A stretch of DNA of 54,884 nucleotides, from positions 1 to 54,884 of the forward strand of contig PBKN01000017.1 in NCBI GenBank assembly GCA_002721445.1. The letters are read 5' to 3'. A model generated the notes under the pieces. It was given only the letters and a program-made list of their open reading frames with translations, did no database searches and had not been told where the DNA came from. Shown in pieces: positions 35,698 to 44,899 of this stretch (its first letter is position 1; each line of letters starts with the position of its first letter). The position numbers and the translations under genes are program-made. This stretch comes from Chloroflexota bacterium. GTDB lineage: Bacteria; Chloroflexota; Dehalococcoidia; Lucifugimonadales; GCA-002723415.

Positions 35698-36919
35698 CTT
35701 TCTTATTAATACGATTGTAACTGTTTAGAATTAATAATGAAATCAAAATAGTAATAGCTAAAAATATTACAGCTACTGGACGACCTAATTGTATTCCGTC
35801 AGTAATATATCCCCAAACAAAAAAACCAATTATTGATGAAATTCTTCCCACCATAGAATAAAGACCGAAAAATTGACCTACGTATTCTGGTGTACTTAAA
35901 GTAAGTAAATATGGCCTATCTGTAGTCCATATACCAGAAATTGCTACACCAGCTAAATTAAATAATATCCATGAATAAATGATATGAATTTCAGCATAAG
36001 CAAGATATGCTCCCCCAATTAAAACAATTATCCATAAACTAAGATCAATTTTGAGTGATTTTAATGGGCCAATTTTATCAACAAGAGATCCCCATAAAAA
36101 CGATGCTAATATTGCTGAAATTATTGCAGCCATTAAAACATATTGAGCATTTTCTTGAGTAAAACCTAATTCATTAGATACATATATACCACCAAACACC
36201 ATAAATGCATTAATTGCACCAGAATAAAGTAATCTTGCATATAAATAGGTTCTTAAACCAGGAAATTTCTTACTATTTAGAATACTATTTTTAATGTCAT
36301 GAAGAATATAGTATAAATTTATAGTCTTAATATCATTATTAATATTTATCTTTTCTTTAACAAAAATGAAAGATGGTATCGCAGTAATTATAAATAATAA
36401 GGCAGTTATTCTGAAAATTCCTATATAACCAATGCTATCAATAAATAAAATACTAATCCCTATACCAAATAAAGCGCCTATATAACCTAATGCAACACCA
36501 ATGCTTCCTATTCTCCCTTGATTATCTGTATTTGAAACTGAAGGCAATAAAGAATCATAAAAAACTAAAGCACATTGCTGCATGAAGTTAGCTACTATGA
36601 ATAGCATTATTGCTATTTTTAAACCATTTATACCTATAAGTGAAGTTGCTAAAGCACATGAACAACTTGTAATAATTAAAAACTTAATTTTTTTATTACT
36701 TTTATCTGAAATCGAACCTAATATTGGAGCAAATATTAATACTAATAACATAGAAAATGAATTTGCAAATGCATAAATTCTATCTGTACTTCCCATAATA
36801 TTAACTACCCATAATGCAAAATATATTGAAATAATATTTATATAAAAAGATGTATTAGCAAAATCATATAAACACCATGAGAATATCGATAATTTATTTA
36901 TACTATTTTTATAAATCAT
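35684..36919 (-). CDS. UMF1/Atg22-type major facilitator transporter
   Basis: The 411-residue protein with about twelve membrane spans begins IFSWCLYDFANTSFYINI, the UMF1 family motif, followed by LIFAPILGSISDKSNKKIKF (the MFS A-type loop). It is of normal family length and lacks the long hydrophilic insertion of the other UMF1 protein at 12612-14297. Efflux of amino acids or related solutes is assumed from the family. Its 3' end overlaps the PLP lyase gene tail-to-tail. It is divergent from the BNR protein gene. Confidence 0.87.
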   Translation of the reverse strand: MIYKNSINKLSIFSWCLYDFANTSFYINIISIYFALWVVNIMGSTDRIYAFANSFSMLLVLIFAPILGSISDKSNKKIKFLIITSCSCALATSLIGINGLKIAIMLFIVANFMQQCALVFYDSLLPSVSNTDNQGRIGSIGVALGYIGALFGIGISILFIDSIGYIGIFRITALLFIITAIPSFIFVKEKININNDIKTINLYYILHDIKNSILNSKKFPGLRTYLYARLLYSGAINAFMVFGGIYVSNELGFTQENAQYVLMAAIISAILASFLWGSLVDKIGPLKSLKIDLSLWIIVLIGGAYLAYAEIHIIYSWILFNLAGVAISGIWTTDRPYLLTLSTPEYVGQFFGLYSMVGRISSIIGFFVWGYITDGIQLGRPVAVIFLAITILISLLILNSYNRINKKVNYN

Positions 36920-36990
36920 AATAGAAAATATTTTATTAATTATTTATATAAAAAGTATATCTATAATTGGATATATACTAATTAAAAATA

Positions 36991-37018
36991 TGGATTTTTG
37001 ATTAAACTAGTCTATAAT
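36991..37018 (+). promoter_or_regulatory. Candidate promoter of the BNR-repeat protein gene
   Basis: A perfect TATAAT at 37013-37018 has a weak -35 match (TGGATT, 36991-36996) 16 bases upstream and lies 35 bases before ATG 37054. AT-rich DNA makes chance matches to the -10 box common. Confidence 0.3.
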
Positions 37019-37053
37019 ACAAAAATATATTTATAATCTTTAGGAAATTTTTA

Positions 37054-40000
37054 ATGTTAAAAATAAATAACAAATATACAGAAACATTAGAATGGAGAAA
37101 TACTGGTCCATTTAGAGGTGGTAGAGTTGTTGCTGCTGCAGGCGATCCACAAGACCAAATGGTTTTTTACTTTGGAGCATGTGGAGGTGGAGTATGGAAA
37201 ACTGAAGATGGTGGAGTTATATGGGAAAACATATCAGATAATTATTTTAATTCAGCATCTATTGGTGCATTAGCTGTTTCTAATTCAGATCCAAATGTTA
37301 TTTATGTTGGAACTGGAGAGTCTTGTATTAGAGGAAATGTTATAAGTGGAGATGGTGTATATAAATCTAATGATAAGGGGATAACATGGAAGAATATAGG
37401 TCTAAAAGAGACTAAACATATATCAAGGATTAGGATTCATCCATCTAATCCTGATTTAGTTTATGTAGCTGCACTGGGTCATATTTTTGGTTCAAATGAA
37501 GAACGTGGAGTTTTTAGATCAAAAGATGGAGGAAAAAACTGGGAAAAAATATTATATGTTAGTAAAAATGCTGGATCAGCTGATTTATCTATTGATATAA
37601 ATAATCCTAGAATTATTTTTGCATCTATTTGGGAAACTAAAAGAGAACCCCATACATTTACAAGCGGCGGAGAAGATAGTGGTTTGTATAAATCAACTGA
37701 TTCTGGTGATACATGGGAAAAATTAGATTCAACAAATGGATTACCCGAAGGAATTATGGGAAGAATTGGAGTTTCTATTTCAGCTTCAAAATCAGGTCGT
37801 GTATGGGCATTAATTGAATCTAAAGACAGAGGTCTTTTTAGATCAGAAGACTATGGTAATTCATGGGTTAAAATTAGCGATAACGCTGATATAATTCAAA
37901 GGCCATGGTATTATACACATATTTATTCGGACCCTAATGATTCTGAAACCGTTTATGCATTAAATTATAAAATGTGGAAATCTACAGATGGTGGGGTTAA
38001 TTTTAATATTATGGCTACTCCTCATGGGGATAATCATGAATTATGGATAGATCCAAATAATTCAAATAGAATGATCCAAGGCAATGATGGAGGCGCCTGT
38101 GTATCATTTAATGCTGGAAGGTCATGGTCCTCTATATATAATCAGCCAACTTCACAATTTTATCATTTAGATACAGATAATAAATTTCCTTTTAATTTAT
38201 ATGCAACTCAACAAGATAATAGTGCGATTTGTGTCCCCAGCAGAACAACACATGGAGGAATTCTTTGGTCAGATTGTTATCAAGTAGGAACATCAGAAAG
38301 TGGTCATATTGCAGTAGACCCTAAAGATTCTGATATAGTTTATTCTGGAGCAATAGGTAGTTCATCTGGAGGAGGAGATTCATTATTAAAATATAATCAT
38401 AAAACAAAACAAACTCGAATAGTATCTATATGGCCTGAGGTTACATGGGGGCATGGTGCTAAAGATCATAAATATCGTTTTCAATGGACATATCCGATAG
38501 TATTTTCTAAACATAACTTAGATAAAATTTATGTAACTGCTAATGTCGTTTTTAAATCCGAAAATGGGGGGCAAAGCTGGAAAGTTATCTCTCCTGACCT
38601 TACTCGTAATGATAAAACTAAAATGATACCATCTGGTGGACCAATTACCTTAGATGTAACAATGGTTGAAAATTATGGAACTATTTTTTCATTTGCAGAA
38701 TCTCCTCATGATGAAAATATTTTATGGGCTGGTTCTGATGATGGTTTAATTAATATATCCTTTGATATGGGTGAAACATGGAATAATATTACGCCATTAA
38801 ATATTCCTAATGATATTAGAATCGATAATATAGAAATCTCTCAACATAATCAATCTACTGCTTATATATCATGTACTAGATATAAATTTGACGATGACAC
38901 TCCATATTTATATAAAACAAATGATTATGGGAAAAATTGGAAATTAATAACTAATGGAATTCCAGATAATGATTTCACTAGAATAATTAGAGAAGATCCA
39001 GTTAATAAAGAGTTACTTTATGTAGGAACTGAAAATGGAGTTTATATTTCATTTGATGATGGAAATAATTGGGAAGGATTACAAATGAATTTACCTGCAG
39101 TTCCTATATCAGATATGAAAATAAAAGATGATGAATTAATAGTTGCGACTAATGGCAGAGGGTTTTGGATATTAAATAATCTTAATGTTTTACGACAAAT
39201 AAATAAAGAAAATATTGTAAAAAATTCACTCTTTAAGCCTTCTGATACATATCGAATATTTGCAGGCAACTCTCCTACAAAAGATGCTATAGGACAAAGG
39301 AATTATGGTTTTGGATTAGGTAAAGATGGAATATTTATTGATAAAAAACAAGCAAATAATGAAATAAATAGGAAGATATTAGATGGAGGTACTAATCCAC
39401 CAGATGGAGTAGCTATACATTATTATTTATCAGAAAAAAACTTATCTTCTTTAATTTTATCTGTACATGATGATCAAGATAAAGAAATTGCTACATTTAA
39501 GCCTAGTTCAGGAATTAATGATAATGAATTAAAAGAAAAACATATTACGACAAATTTAGGTTTAAATAAATTCATATGGTCAATGAGATATTCTGATGCT
39601 CTACAAGTAAATTATAAAGGTGCAATAGATCATGGATTACAAGGACCAATCGCACCTCCAGGTAAATATAAAGCTAAATTATTTAAAGATAAACAATTAA
39701 TAGAATCTCAAGAATTCAATATTATAAAAGATCCAAGAATAGAATCAACTAATAAAGACCTGATATCTCAGTTTGAATTTTTAATTAAAGTCAGAAATAA
39801 AATTAGTGAAACTAGCACTATAATTAATAAATGTATTGATTTAAGAGATCAGTTATCACATTCAATAAAAAAAATTGATAAAAATAATAAGGATTATAAA
39901 AAGACAATTAAAAATATAGATAAATTTTTAGAAAAATTATCTAATATAGAAAATAGCTTAATAGATTATAATACTATTCAAGGTAATGACAGGTTAAGTT

Positions 40001-40212
40001 CACCAGCTACTTTATATATAAAAATTAGAGAACTATCATTCGTTCCATCTCTATCTGATGATAAACCAACTGATCAATCAGTAAATGTATTAAATTTTTT
40101 ATCAAAAGAACTTGATAAAAAATTTGAAGATTTTAAAAAATTAACTGATTTAGAATTAAAAACATTAATCAAGAATTTAGATGATATTGGCCTACCAATA
40201 ATTAAAATTTAA
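37054..40212 (+). CDS. BNR/Asp-box repeat beta-propeller protein (VPS10/sortilin-like, glycosyl-hydrolase-like)
   Basis: The 1052-residue protein opens with LEWRNTGPFRGGRVVAAAGD, a signature of large bacterial BNR-repeat proteins. It carries about eleven Asp boxes of the type KSTDSGDTWEKL, each one a propeller-blade turn, within about residues 40-720. The C-terminal third (about 720-1052) has a beta-sandwich part (LGLNKFIWSMRYSD, APPGKYKAKLFKD) and a helical, Lys-rich end. Homologues are usually exported and act on or bind glycans or proteins. Here no signal peptide precedes the propeller, and the ATG 37054 context offers no longer start. It is probably co-transcribed with the serine hydrolase 15 bases downstream. 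Confidence 0.85.
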   Translation: MLKINNKYTETLEWRNTGPFRGGRVVAAAGDPQDQMVFYFGACGGGVWKTEDGGVIWENISDNYFNSASIGALAVSNSDPNVIYVGTGESCIRGNVISGDGVYKSNDKGITWKNIGLKETKHISRIRIHPSNPDLVYVAALGHIFGSNEERGVFRSKDGGKNWEKILYVSKNAGSADLSIDINNPRIIFASIWETKREPHTFTSGGEDSGLYKSTDSGDTWEKLDSTNGLPEGIMGRIGVSISASKSGRVWALIESKDRGLFRSEDYGNSWVKISDNADIIQRPWYYTHIYSDPNDSETVYALNYKMWKSTDGGVNFNIMATPHGDNHELWIDPNNSNRMIQGNDGGACVSFNAGRSWSSIYNQPTSQFYHLDTDNKFPFNLYATQQDNSAICVPSRTTHGGILWSDCYQVGTSESGHIAVDPKDSDIVYSGAIGSSSGGGDSLLKYNHKTKQTRIVSIWPEVTWGHGAKDHKYRFQWTYPIVFSKHNLDKIYVTANVVFKSENGGQSWKVISPDLTRNDKTKMIPSGGPITLDVTMVENYGTIFSFAESPHDENILWAGSDDGLINISFDMGETWNNITPLNIPNDIRIDNIEISQHNQSTAYISCTRYKFDDDTPYLYKTNDYGKNWKLITNGIPDNDFTRIIREDPVNKELLYVGTENGVYISFDDGNNWEGLQMNLPAVPISDMKIKDDELIVATNGRGFWILNNLNVLRQINKENIVKNSLFKPSDTYRIFAGNSPTKDAIGQRNYGFGLGKDGIFIDKKQANNEINRKILDGGTNPPDGVAIHYYLSEKNLSSLILSVHDDQDKEIATFKPSSGINDNELKEKHITTNLGLNKFIWSMRYSDALQVNYKGAIDHGLQGPIAPPGKYKAKLFKDKQLIESQEFNIIKDPRIESTNKDLISQFEFLIKVRNKISETSTIINKCIDLRDQLSHSIKKIDKNNKDYKKTIKNIDKFLEKLSNIENSLIDYNTIQGNDRLSSPATLYIKIRELSFVPSLSDDKPTDQSVNVLNFLSKELDKKFEDFKKLTDLELKTLIKNLDDIGLPIIKI

Positions 40213-40227
40213 ATAAGAGGTTGCTAT

Positions 40228-41067
40228 ATGGAAGATTTAAAAAATAAACTTAATTCAATTTGTGAAAACCAATCATTTCAAACAACATGGACATTAAAAA
40301 ATCTAATTAATGATAAAAATATTGATAGAGAAGGAGATAAACCTGTTTACTCAGCAAGTACTAGAAAGATATCAATATTAATGACTGCATTGAAACAAGT
40401 TTATGAAAATAAATTAGATCTTAATGAAAAATTAATAATAAAAAGTGATTATTTTAATAATACTTCTGGTGTATTTAGGTTTTGTGAACCAGGATTTAGT
40501 ATGCAAATTTACAACATATTAACTTTAATGATTATAGTAAGTGATAATGCGTGTACAGGAACTATAGTCGATCTAGTTGGATTAGACAACATTAATGATT
40601 TTTGTCAAAATATTGGAATGGTAAATACAAAACATATTCATGGCATTCCATTAGAGACTTTAAAATATGAAGGTGATTTACAAGAAACTAACTTTACGTC
40701 ATCTAATGATGTAACTCATTTACTAAATTTAATTTTAAATGGGAAATATAATTGTAATGATTCTTTAAATATTCTTGGAACTTCTCAAAATTTATGTTCA
40801 CTTGCTTTAGATATATTATCTGGACAACAATTTAGAAGTAAGATCCCTGGATTATTACCTTATAATACACTTGTTGCACATAAAACTGGAACTACACCAC
40901 ATAACCATAATGATGCAGGTATTGTTTTTAAAGATGATATACCTCAATATATATTTTCTGCATATACATCATTTGTTCCTACTGAAATTAATAATGTATC
41001 AGGTCAATATGTTGCTTCTGAATTAATTGCTGAAATGTCATACGAAATATATAAATATATCAATTAA
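40228..41067 (+). CDS. Serine hydrolase of the class A beta-lactamase/penicillin-binding fold
   Basis: The 279-residue protein carries the three active-site motifs: SxxK as STRK (Ser44, Lys47), SDN (105-107) and KTG (219-221). The omega-loop ExxxN of true class A beta-lactamases is not recognisable (the region reads LQETNFTSSNDVTHLL), and no signal peptide is present. A drug-resistance role is therefore unlikely. A cytoplasmic esterase or peptidase is more plausible. AGAGG precedes the start. It overlaps the end of the convergent sarcosine oxidase gamma gene by four bases. Confidence 0.85.
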   Translation: MEDLKNKLNSICENQSFQTTWTLKNLINDKNIDREGDKPVYSASTRKISILMTALKQVYENKLDLNEKLIIKSDYFNNTSGVFRFCEPGFSMQIYNILTLMIIVSDNACTGTIVDLVGLDNINDFCQNIGMVNTKHIHGIPLETLKYEGDLQETNFTSSNDVTHLLNLILNGKYNCNDSLNILGTSQNLCSLALDILSGQQFRSKIPGLLPYNTLVAHKTGTTPHNHNDAGIVFKDDIPQYIFSAYTSFVPTEINNVSGQYVASELIAEMSYEIYKYIN

Positions 41068-41633
41068 ATATATTCTAAAGAAGAATCTAAAATAGTTTCT
41101 AAAAGATGTTGAGAATAACTACGATTTAGTGTAAGAAATATTTCCTTTTGTATATTATTAGCCCAAATTATAGTTTTTATATTAGATACTAATGATTGAG
41201 CACAATAATCAGAGTTAATATTTTCGAGTATATCTAAGCTAGTAAGTTTAGATAGTACATTAATAAAATTTTCACCAGATAATTTAATTGTAGTATAAGA
41301 ACTTGATAGATCGAAGATAGATTTATAATCATCTATATATGTATATTTTGGTTTTTTACAAATATTCTGAAATTTATTTGACTCACTTATATATATCCAT
41401 TCATAGGGGGAAATCCATATTAATTTATCATTATCATAATGAGTAATTTTATTATTAATATTAGGAATTATTAATCCATCTACTTCTAATTTTGATTTAT
41501 TATCATATATAATATTTCTGTCAAATTTTATATTAAAATAATGTTTAAAACGAACTTCAGATATAGATATATTTTTATTATTCTGAAATTTATTTAAATC
41601 AATATGATTTACTGTAGGTGGAAATTCAATCAT
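41064..41633 (-). CDS. soxG: Sarcosine oxidase, gamma subunit
   Basis: The 189-residue protein is the most variable subunit of heterotetrameric sarcosine oxidase. It shows the folate-binding, GcvT-like pattern DKLIWISPYEWIYIS and FDLSSSYTTIKLSGENFINVLSKL, then AQSLVSNIKTIIWAN. Position gives the strongest evidence: it is last in the soxB-soxD-soxA-soxG order, overlapping soxA by four bases (ATGA). The gamma subunit supports assembly and the path between active sites. The sequence is weakly conserved but the context is decisive. Confidence 0.88.
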   Translation of the reverse strand: MIEFPPTVNHIDLNKFQNNKNISISEVRFKHYFNIKFDRNIIYDNKSKLEVDGLIIPNINNKITHYDNDKLIWISPYEWIYISESNKFQNICKKPKYTYIDDYKSIFDLSSSYTTIKLSGENFINVLSKLTSLDILENINSDYCAQSLVSNIKTIIWANNIQKEIFLTLNRSYSQHLLETILDSSLEYI

Positions 41634-44611
41634 TTTTGTTTAAGGCCTTCTTCATCATAAAAAATTGGTTTAGTAACTTTTGCAAAACTTCTATTAAGGT
41701 TCATATCTATAATTAATACTTTTTGATCCATCATTGAAAATCCATTTTTTACTAAAGCAAGTGCAAATGATTTTTTTAAAATAGGGCTAAAGTAACTTGA
41801 AGTTACATGTCCAAGTATATTTCCAGTTGGATTTTGAGATTCAGGATTTATTATATGAGCACCGTCTTTAATTATTTTTTCTGAATCTTCTGGTAATAAA
41901 CCAACTAATTGTTTTCTTTCTTCATCATGAAAATTTTTTCTATTAAGTGAACGTTTACCAAGAAAATCCTTTGACTTTGAAAGCATTTTAACAGCACCAA
42001 TATCTATAGGTGTTACCGATCCATCAGTATCTTGTCCAACAATTATATAACCTTTTTCAGCTCTTAAAATATGCATTGCTTCAGTTCCATAAGGAAGTAT
42101 TGATAAATCTCTTCCTAATTCAAATGTTTTATTCCAAAAATATTGTCCATAATTAGAAGGAACATTTATTTCATAACAAAGCTCTCCAGAAAAACTAACT
42201 CTAAATATTCTTACTGGTATATTATCAAAAGTAGTTTCTTTAAAAGACATAAAAGGAAATGCATCATTTGAAAAATCAACTTTACTAAATATTCTTGAAG
42301 CCAAAATTCGAGATTTCGGACCATTAATCGATATAGTAGTCCATTGGTCAGTTACAGATCTTAATGTAACATTAAAGTTATGCCATTCAGTTTGCAACCA
42401 TTGTTCTAACCAGTCTAAAACTGCAGTAGCTCCACTACTAGTAGTATGTAATAAATAATGATTTTCATCTAATTTAGCAATGACTCCATCATCAAAAATC
42501 ATTCCTTCATCATTTAGCATTAGAGAATACTTGCATTTACCTGTTTTCATTTTTGTAAATTTATTAGGGTATACCATATTTAAAAAATCAACAGAATCTG
42601 GCCCTACGAGTTCAATTTTACCTAATGTAGATGCATCAATTACTCCGACTGAGTTTCTAACTGCCAAACATTCTTGATTAACTGACTCTTCCATATTTTG
42701 GTTAAATTTTGCATAATACAAAGGTCTTTTCCATTGACCAACATTCTCAAAAATTGCATTTTTTTGTTTGTGCCAATTATGAATAGATGTTATTCGTACA
42801 GGGTCAAAAAACGAATTATTATTTCTACCTGAAATAGCACCAAAATTTATTGATGAAAATGGCGGTCTTGATTTAATATGGCCAATTTGTTCAGGAGATA
42901 ATTTTAATATATCTGCTAAAAGAAATATTATATTATCATTCGATTGTTTACCTTGATCTATTCCAGTACCAAACAGAGTGTATCGTCTTAGATGATCTAG
43001 AAATACAAATCCTTCTTTTACAGCATAATTTATATCAAATAAAGAAGTATCAGATTGATAATCAACAAAAACATTTTTTGTATTCATTTTATTTATATTA
43101 GATGGAATAAATTTAGAAATAGTGTAATTATCTGTATTTTCAAAATGTTTAATAGGAATTAATTTAGATAAATCAACTTTTTGCATATCAAATATTTTTA
43201 AAGCTTTTAAATATGAATATTTAATAGATTTTTGAAAATCAAATATTCCTGCAGATGCTCCAATATGAATTGGACTAAATTCAGTTTCAATTGGAATAAA
43301 GCAATCTAAGTTATCAGAATATTTTAATGTGCCACCAGATTGTACATGGAACTGGTTTATGGGAGAAAATCCATTAGAAACTGCAAGTAAATTACATTTA
43401 ATTTTAATTTCTTTTTTTGTTTCAATTGAAGATATATTTATTTGATTAATATGTTTATTACCAAATGCTTTTATTATTTCATGTTCTAAAATGATTTTTA
43501 CATTATTTTCTTGAAGTCTCTTTAATATTATTTCATTTATATTTTTTCTAACATCAATCACAGCATTAACATTTATACCATATTCTAATAAATCAAATAC
43601 CATTTGATATGAATAATCATTATTTGTATATAAAACAACATCATCTCCAGCAATAACTCCAAATCTTTCTAAATATGTTGATATAGAATTAGCTGACATT
43701 ATTCCGGGTAAATCATTATTTTCAAACAACATTGGTCTTTCAATATAACCAGCAGCAACAACAATTTTTTTAGATCTAATTTTCCAGAGAATTTGATCAG
43801 GTGAATATGTTTTATTTAAACTATTAATTATTGCTGAATTCTGTATCAATGTAGAAAAATTATGTTCATTTATACTTGATACTTTAGTATTTAATAAGAT
43901 TTTTATATTTGGATGTTTTAATACATATTTATTAATTTTAATATATTCGTCTTTTTGGTCATTATTATTAAATATATTATTAATATTTAACATCGTGGGA
44001 GAAGCGACTGAATCTTGTTCAACCATTAAAATTTTGTATCCAAGTTGTAAAGCTGAATAAGCAAAAGATATAGCTGAAGGTCCTGAGCCAATAATTAATA
44101 TATCTGTGTTTAAATGTTTCTTTTCATATCTTAAAGAATCAAAATCTGATTTCAATTCATCAAATCCTTTGGTTTTACGAATAAATTTCTCATAAACGTC
44201 CCACAAAAATCGTGGCCACATAAATGTTTTATATATAAAACCAGGTTGAAAAAATTTAGAAAAAACTCTTTTTAATGCGTACAAATCAAATTCTAATGAT
44301 GGCCATGAATTTATACTTTTAATATTCATATTCTCGGCGAGATATATATCAGTTGCTGATACATTAATAAATTCTTTATCATCTATATTTACGTGTATAA
44401 TTGAATTTGGTTCACCCAAATTATTAGTAAACAAACCTCTTGGCCTATGATATTGGATACTTCTTGATATTAAACTTATTCGATTTGCTAACAATGCAGA
44501 AGCAAGAGTATCTCCTTGAAACCCATACAATTTTTTATCATTAAAGTAAAATTCAATAGGCTTAGATCTGTCAATTAAACCTTTATTTTCTATTCTATTA
44601 ATTTGTTTCAA
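41630..44611 (-). CDS. soxA: Sarcosine oxidase, alpha subunit
   Basis: The 993-residue subunit has an N-terminal ferredoxin-like domain without cluster cysteines (FYFNDKKLYGFQGDTLASAL, RGLFTNNLGEPNS). An NAD/FAD dinucleotide-binding oxidoreductase domain follows (TDILIIGSGPSAISFAYSAL, about 169-188). The C-terminal aminomethyltransferase (GcvT-like) domain spans about 600-990 (MGLL-type core, LRAEKGYIIVGQDTDGSVTP). The complex oxidises sarcosine to glycine, passing the methyl carbon to tetrahydrofolate, with hydrogen peroxide formed from oxygen. The start codon is TTG at 44611, overlapping the soxD TGA stop, so translation is coupled. Confidence 0.95.
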   Translation of the reverse strand: MKQINRIENKGLIDRSKPIEFYFNDKKLYGFQGDTLASALLANRISLISRSIQYHRPRGLFTNNLGEPNSIIHVNIDDKEFINVSATDIYLAENMNIKSINSWPSLEFDLYALKRVFSKFFQPGFIYKTFMWPRFLWDVYEKFIRKTKGFDELKSDFDSLRYEKKHLNTDILIIGSGPSAISFAYSALQLGYKILMVEQDSVASPTMLNINNIFNNNDQKDEYIKINKYVLKHPNIKILLNTKVSSINEHNFSTLIQNSAIINSLNKTYSPDQILWKIRSKKIVVAAGYIERPMLFENNDLPGIMSANSISTYLERFGVIAGDDVVLYTNNDYSYQMVFDLLEYGINVNAVIDVRKNINEIILKRLQENNVKIILEHEIIKAFGNKHINQINISSIETKKEIKIKCNLLAVSNGFSPINQFHVQSGGTLKYSDNLDCFIPIETEFSPIHIGASAGIFDFQKSIKYSYLKALKIFDMQKVDLSKLIPIKHFENTDNYTISKFIPSNINKMNTKNVFVDYQSDTSLFDINYAVKEGFVFLDHLRRYTLFGTGIDQGKQSNDNIIFLLADILKLSPEQIGHIKSRPPFSSINFGAISGRNNNSFFDPVRITSIHNWHKQKNAIFENVGQWKRPLYYAKFNQNMEESVNQECLAVRNSVGVIDASTLGKIELVGPDSVDFLNMVYPNKFTKMKTGKCKYSLMLNDEGMIFDDGVIAKLDENHYLLHTTSSGATAVLDWLEQWLQTEWHNFNVTLRSVTDQWTTISINGPKSRILASRIFSKVDFSNDAFPFMSFKETTFDNIPVRIFRVSFSGELCYEINVPSNYGQYFWNKTFELGRDLSILPYGTEAMHILRAEKGYIIVGQDTDGSVTPIDIGAVKMLSKSKDFLGKRSLNRKNFHDEERKQLVGLLPEDSEKIIKDGAHIINPESQNPTGNILGHVTSSYFSPILKKSFALALVKNGFSMMDQKVLIIDMNLNRSFAKVTKPIFYDEEGLKQK

Positions 44612-44892
44612 TTTTTATCTCTTATAATTTGTTGGTTTTTCAAATTAAAAACTTTTGTTATTTCATTAGTATAAGTATTTCTCTCAAGATTAAACCACTG
44701 TCTACAACCACCTGAATGAAACCATTGTTCAACATGAATACCATTTATATTAGCTCTTGAAAATAAAAATTCAGCCCATTCATTGTCAGATAAATTATCA
44801 GGTTCTAAAGGCCTTTGTTCACGAACTTCACCACCATAATCAAATTCAGTTTCATCTCGTTCACCACAATATATACATTGTATTAATAACAT
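44608..44892 (-). CDS. soxD: Sarcosine oxidase, delta subunit
   Basis: The 94-residue zinc protein contains CIYCGERDETEFDYGGEV (Cys6, Cys9) and the later HSGGCRQWFN (His, Cys), completing the three-Cys/one-His zinc site known for this subunit, plus NGIHVEQWF. It stabilises the alpha-beta interface. A TAGGAGAT site precedes ATG 44892, eight bases after the soxB stop. Its TGA stop overlaps the TTG start of soxA. Confidence 0.95.
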   Translation of the reverse strand: MLLIQCIYCGERDETEFDYGGEVREQRPLEPDNLSDNEWAEFLFSRANINGIHVEQWFHSGGCRQWFNLERNTYTNEITKVFNLKNQQIIRDKN

Positions 44893-44899
44893 TTATCTC

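Noticed and set aside
40228-41067. Antibiotic-resistance beta-lactamase
   Set aside because: The Ser-Lys, SDN and KTG motifs exist, but no signal peptide and no ExxxN omega loop are visible. The fold is shared with esterases and peptidases.
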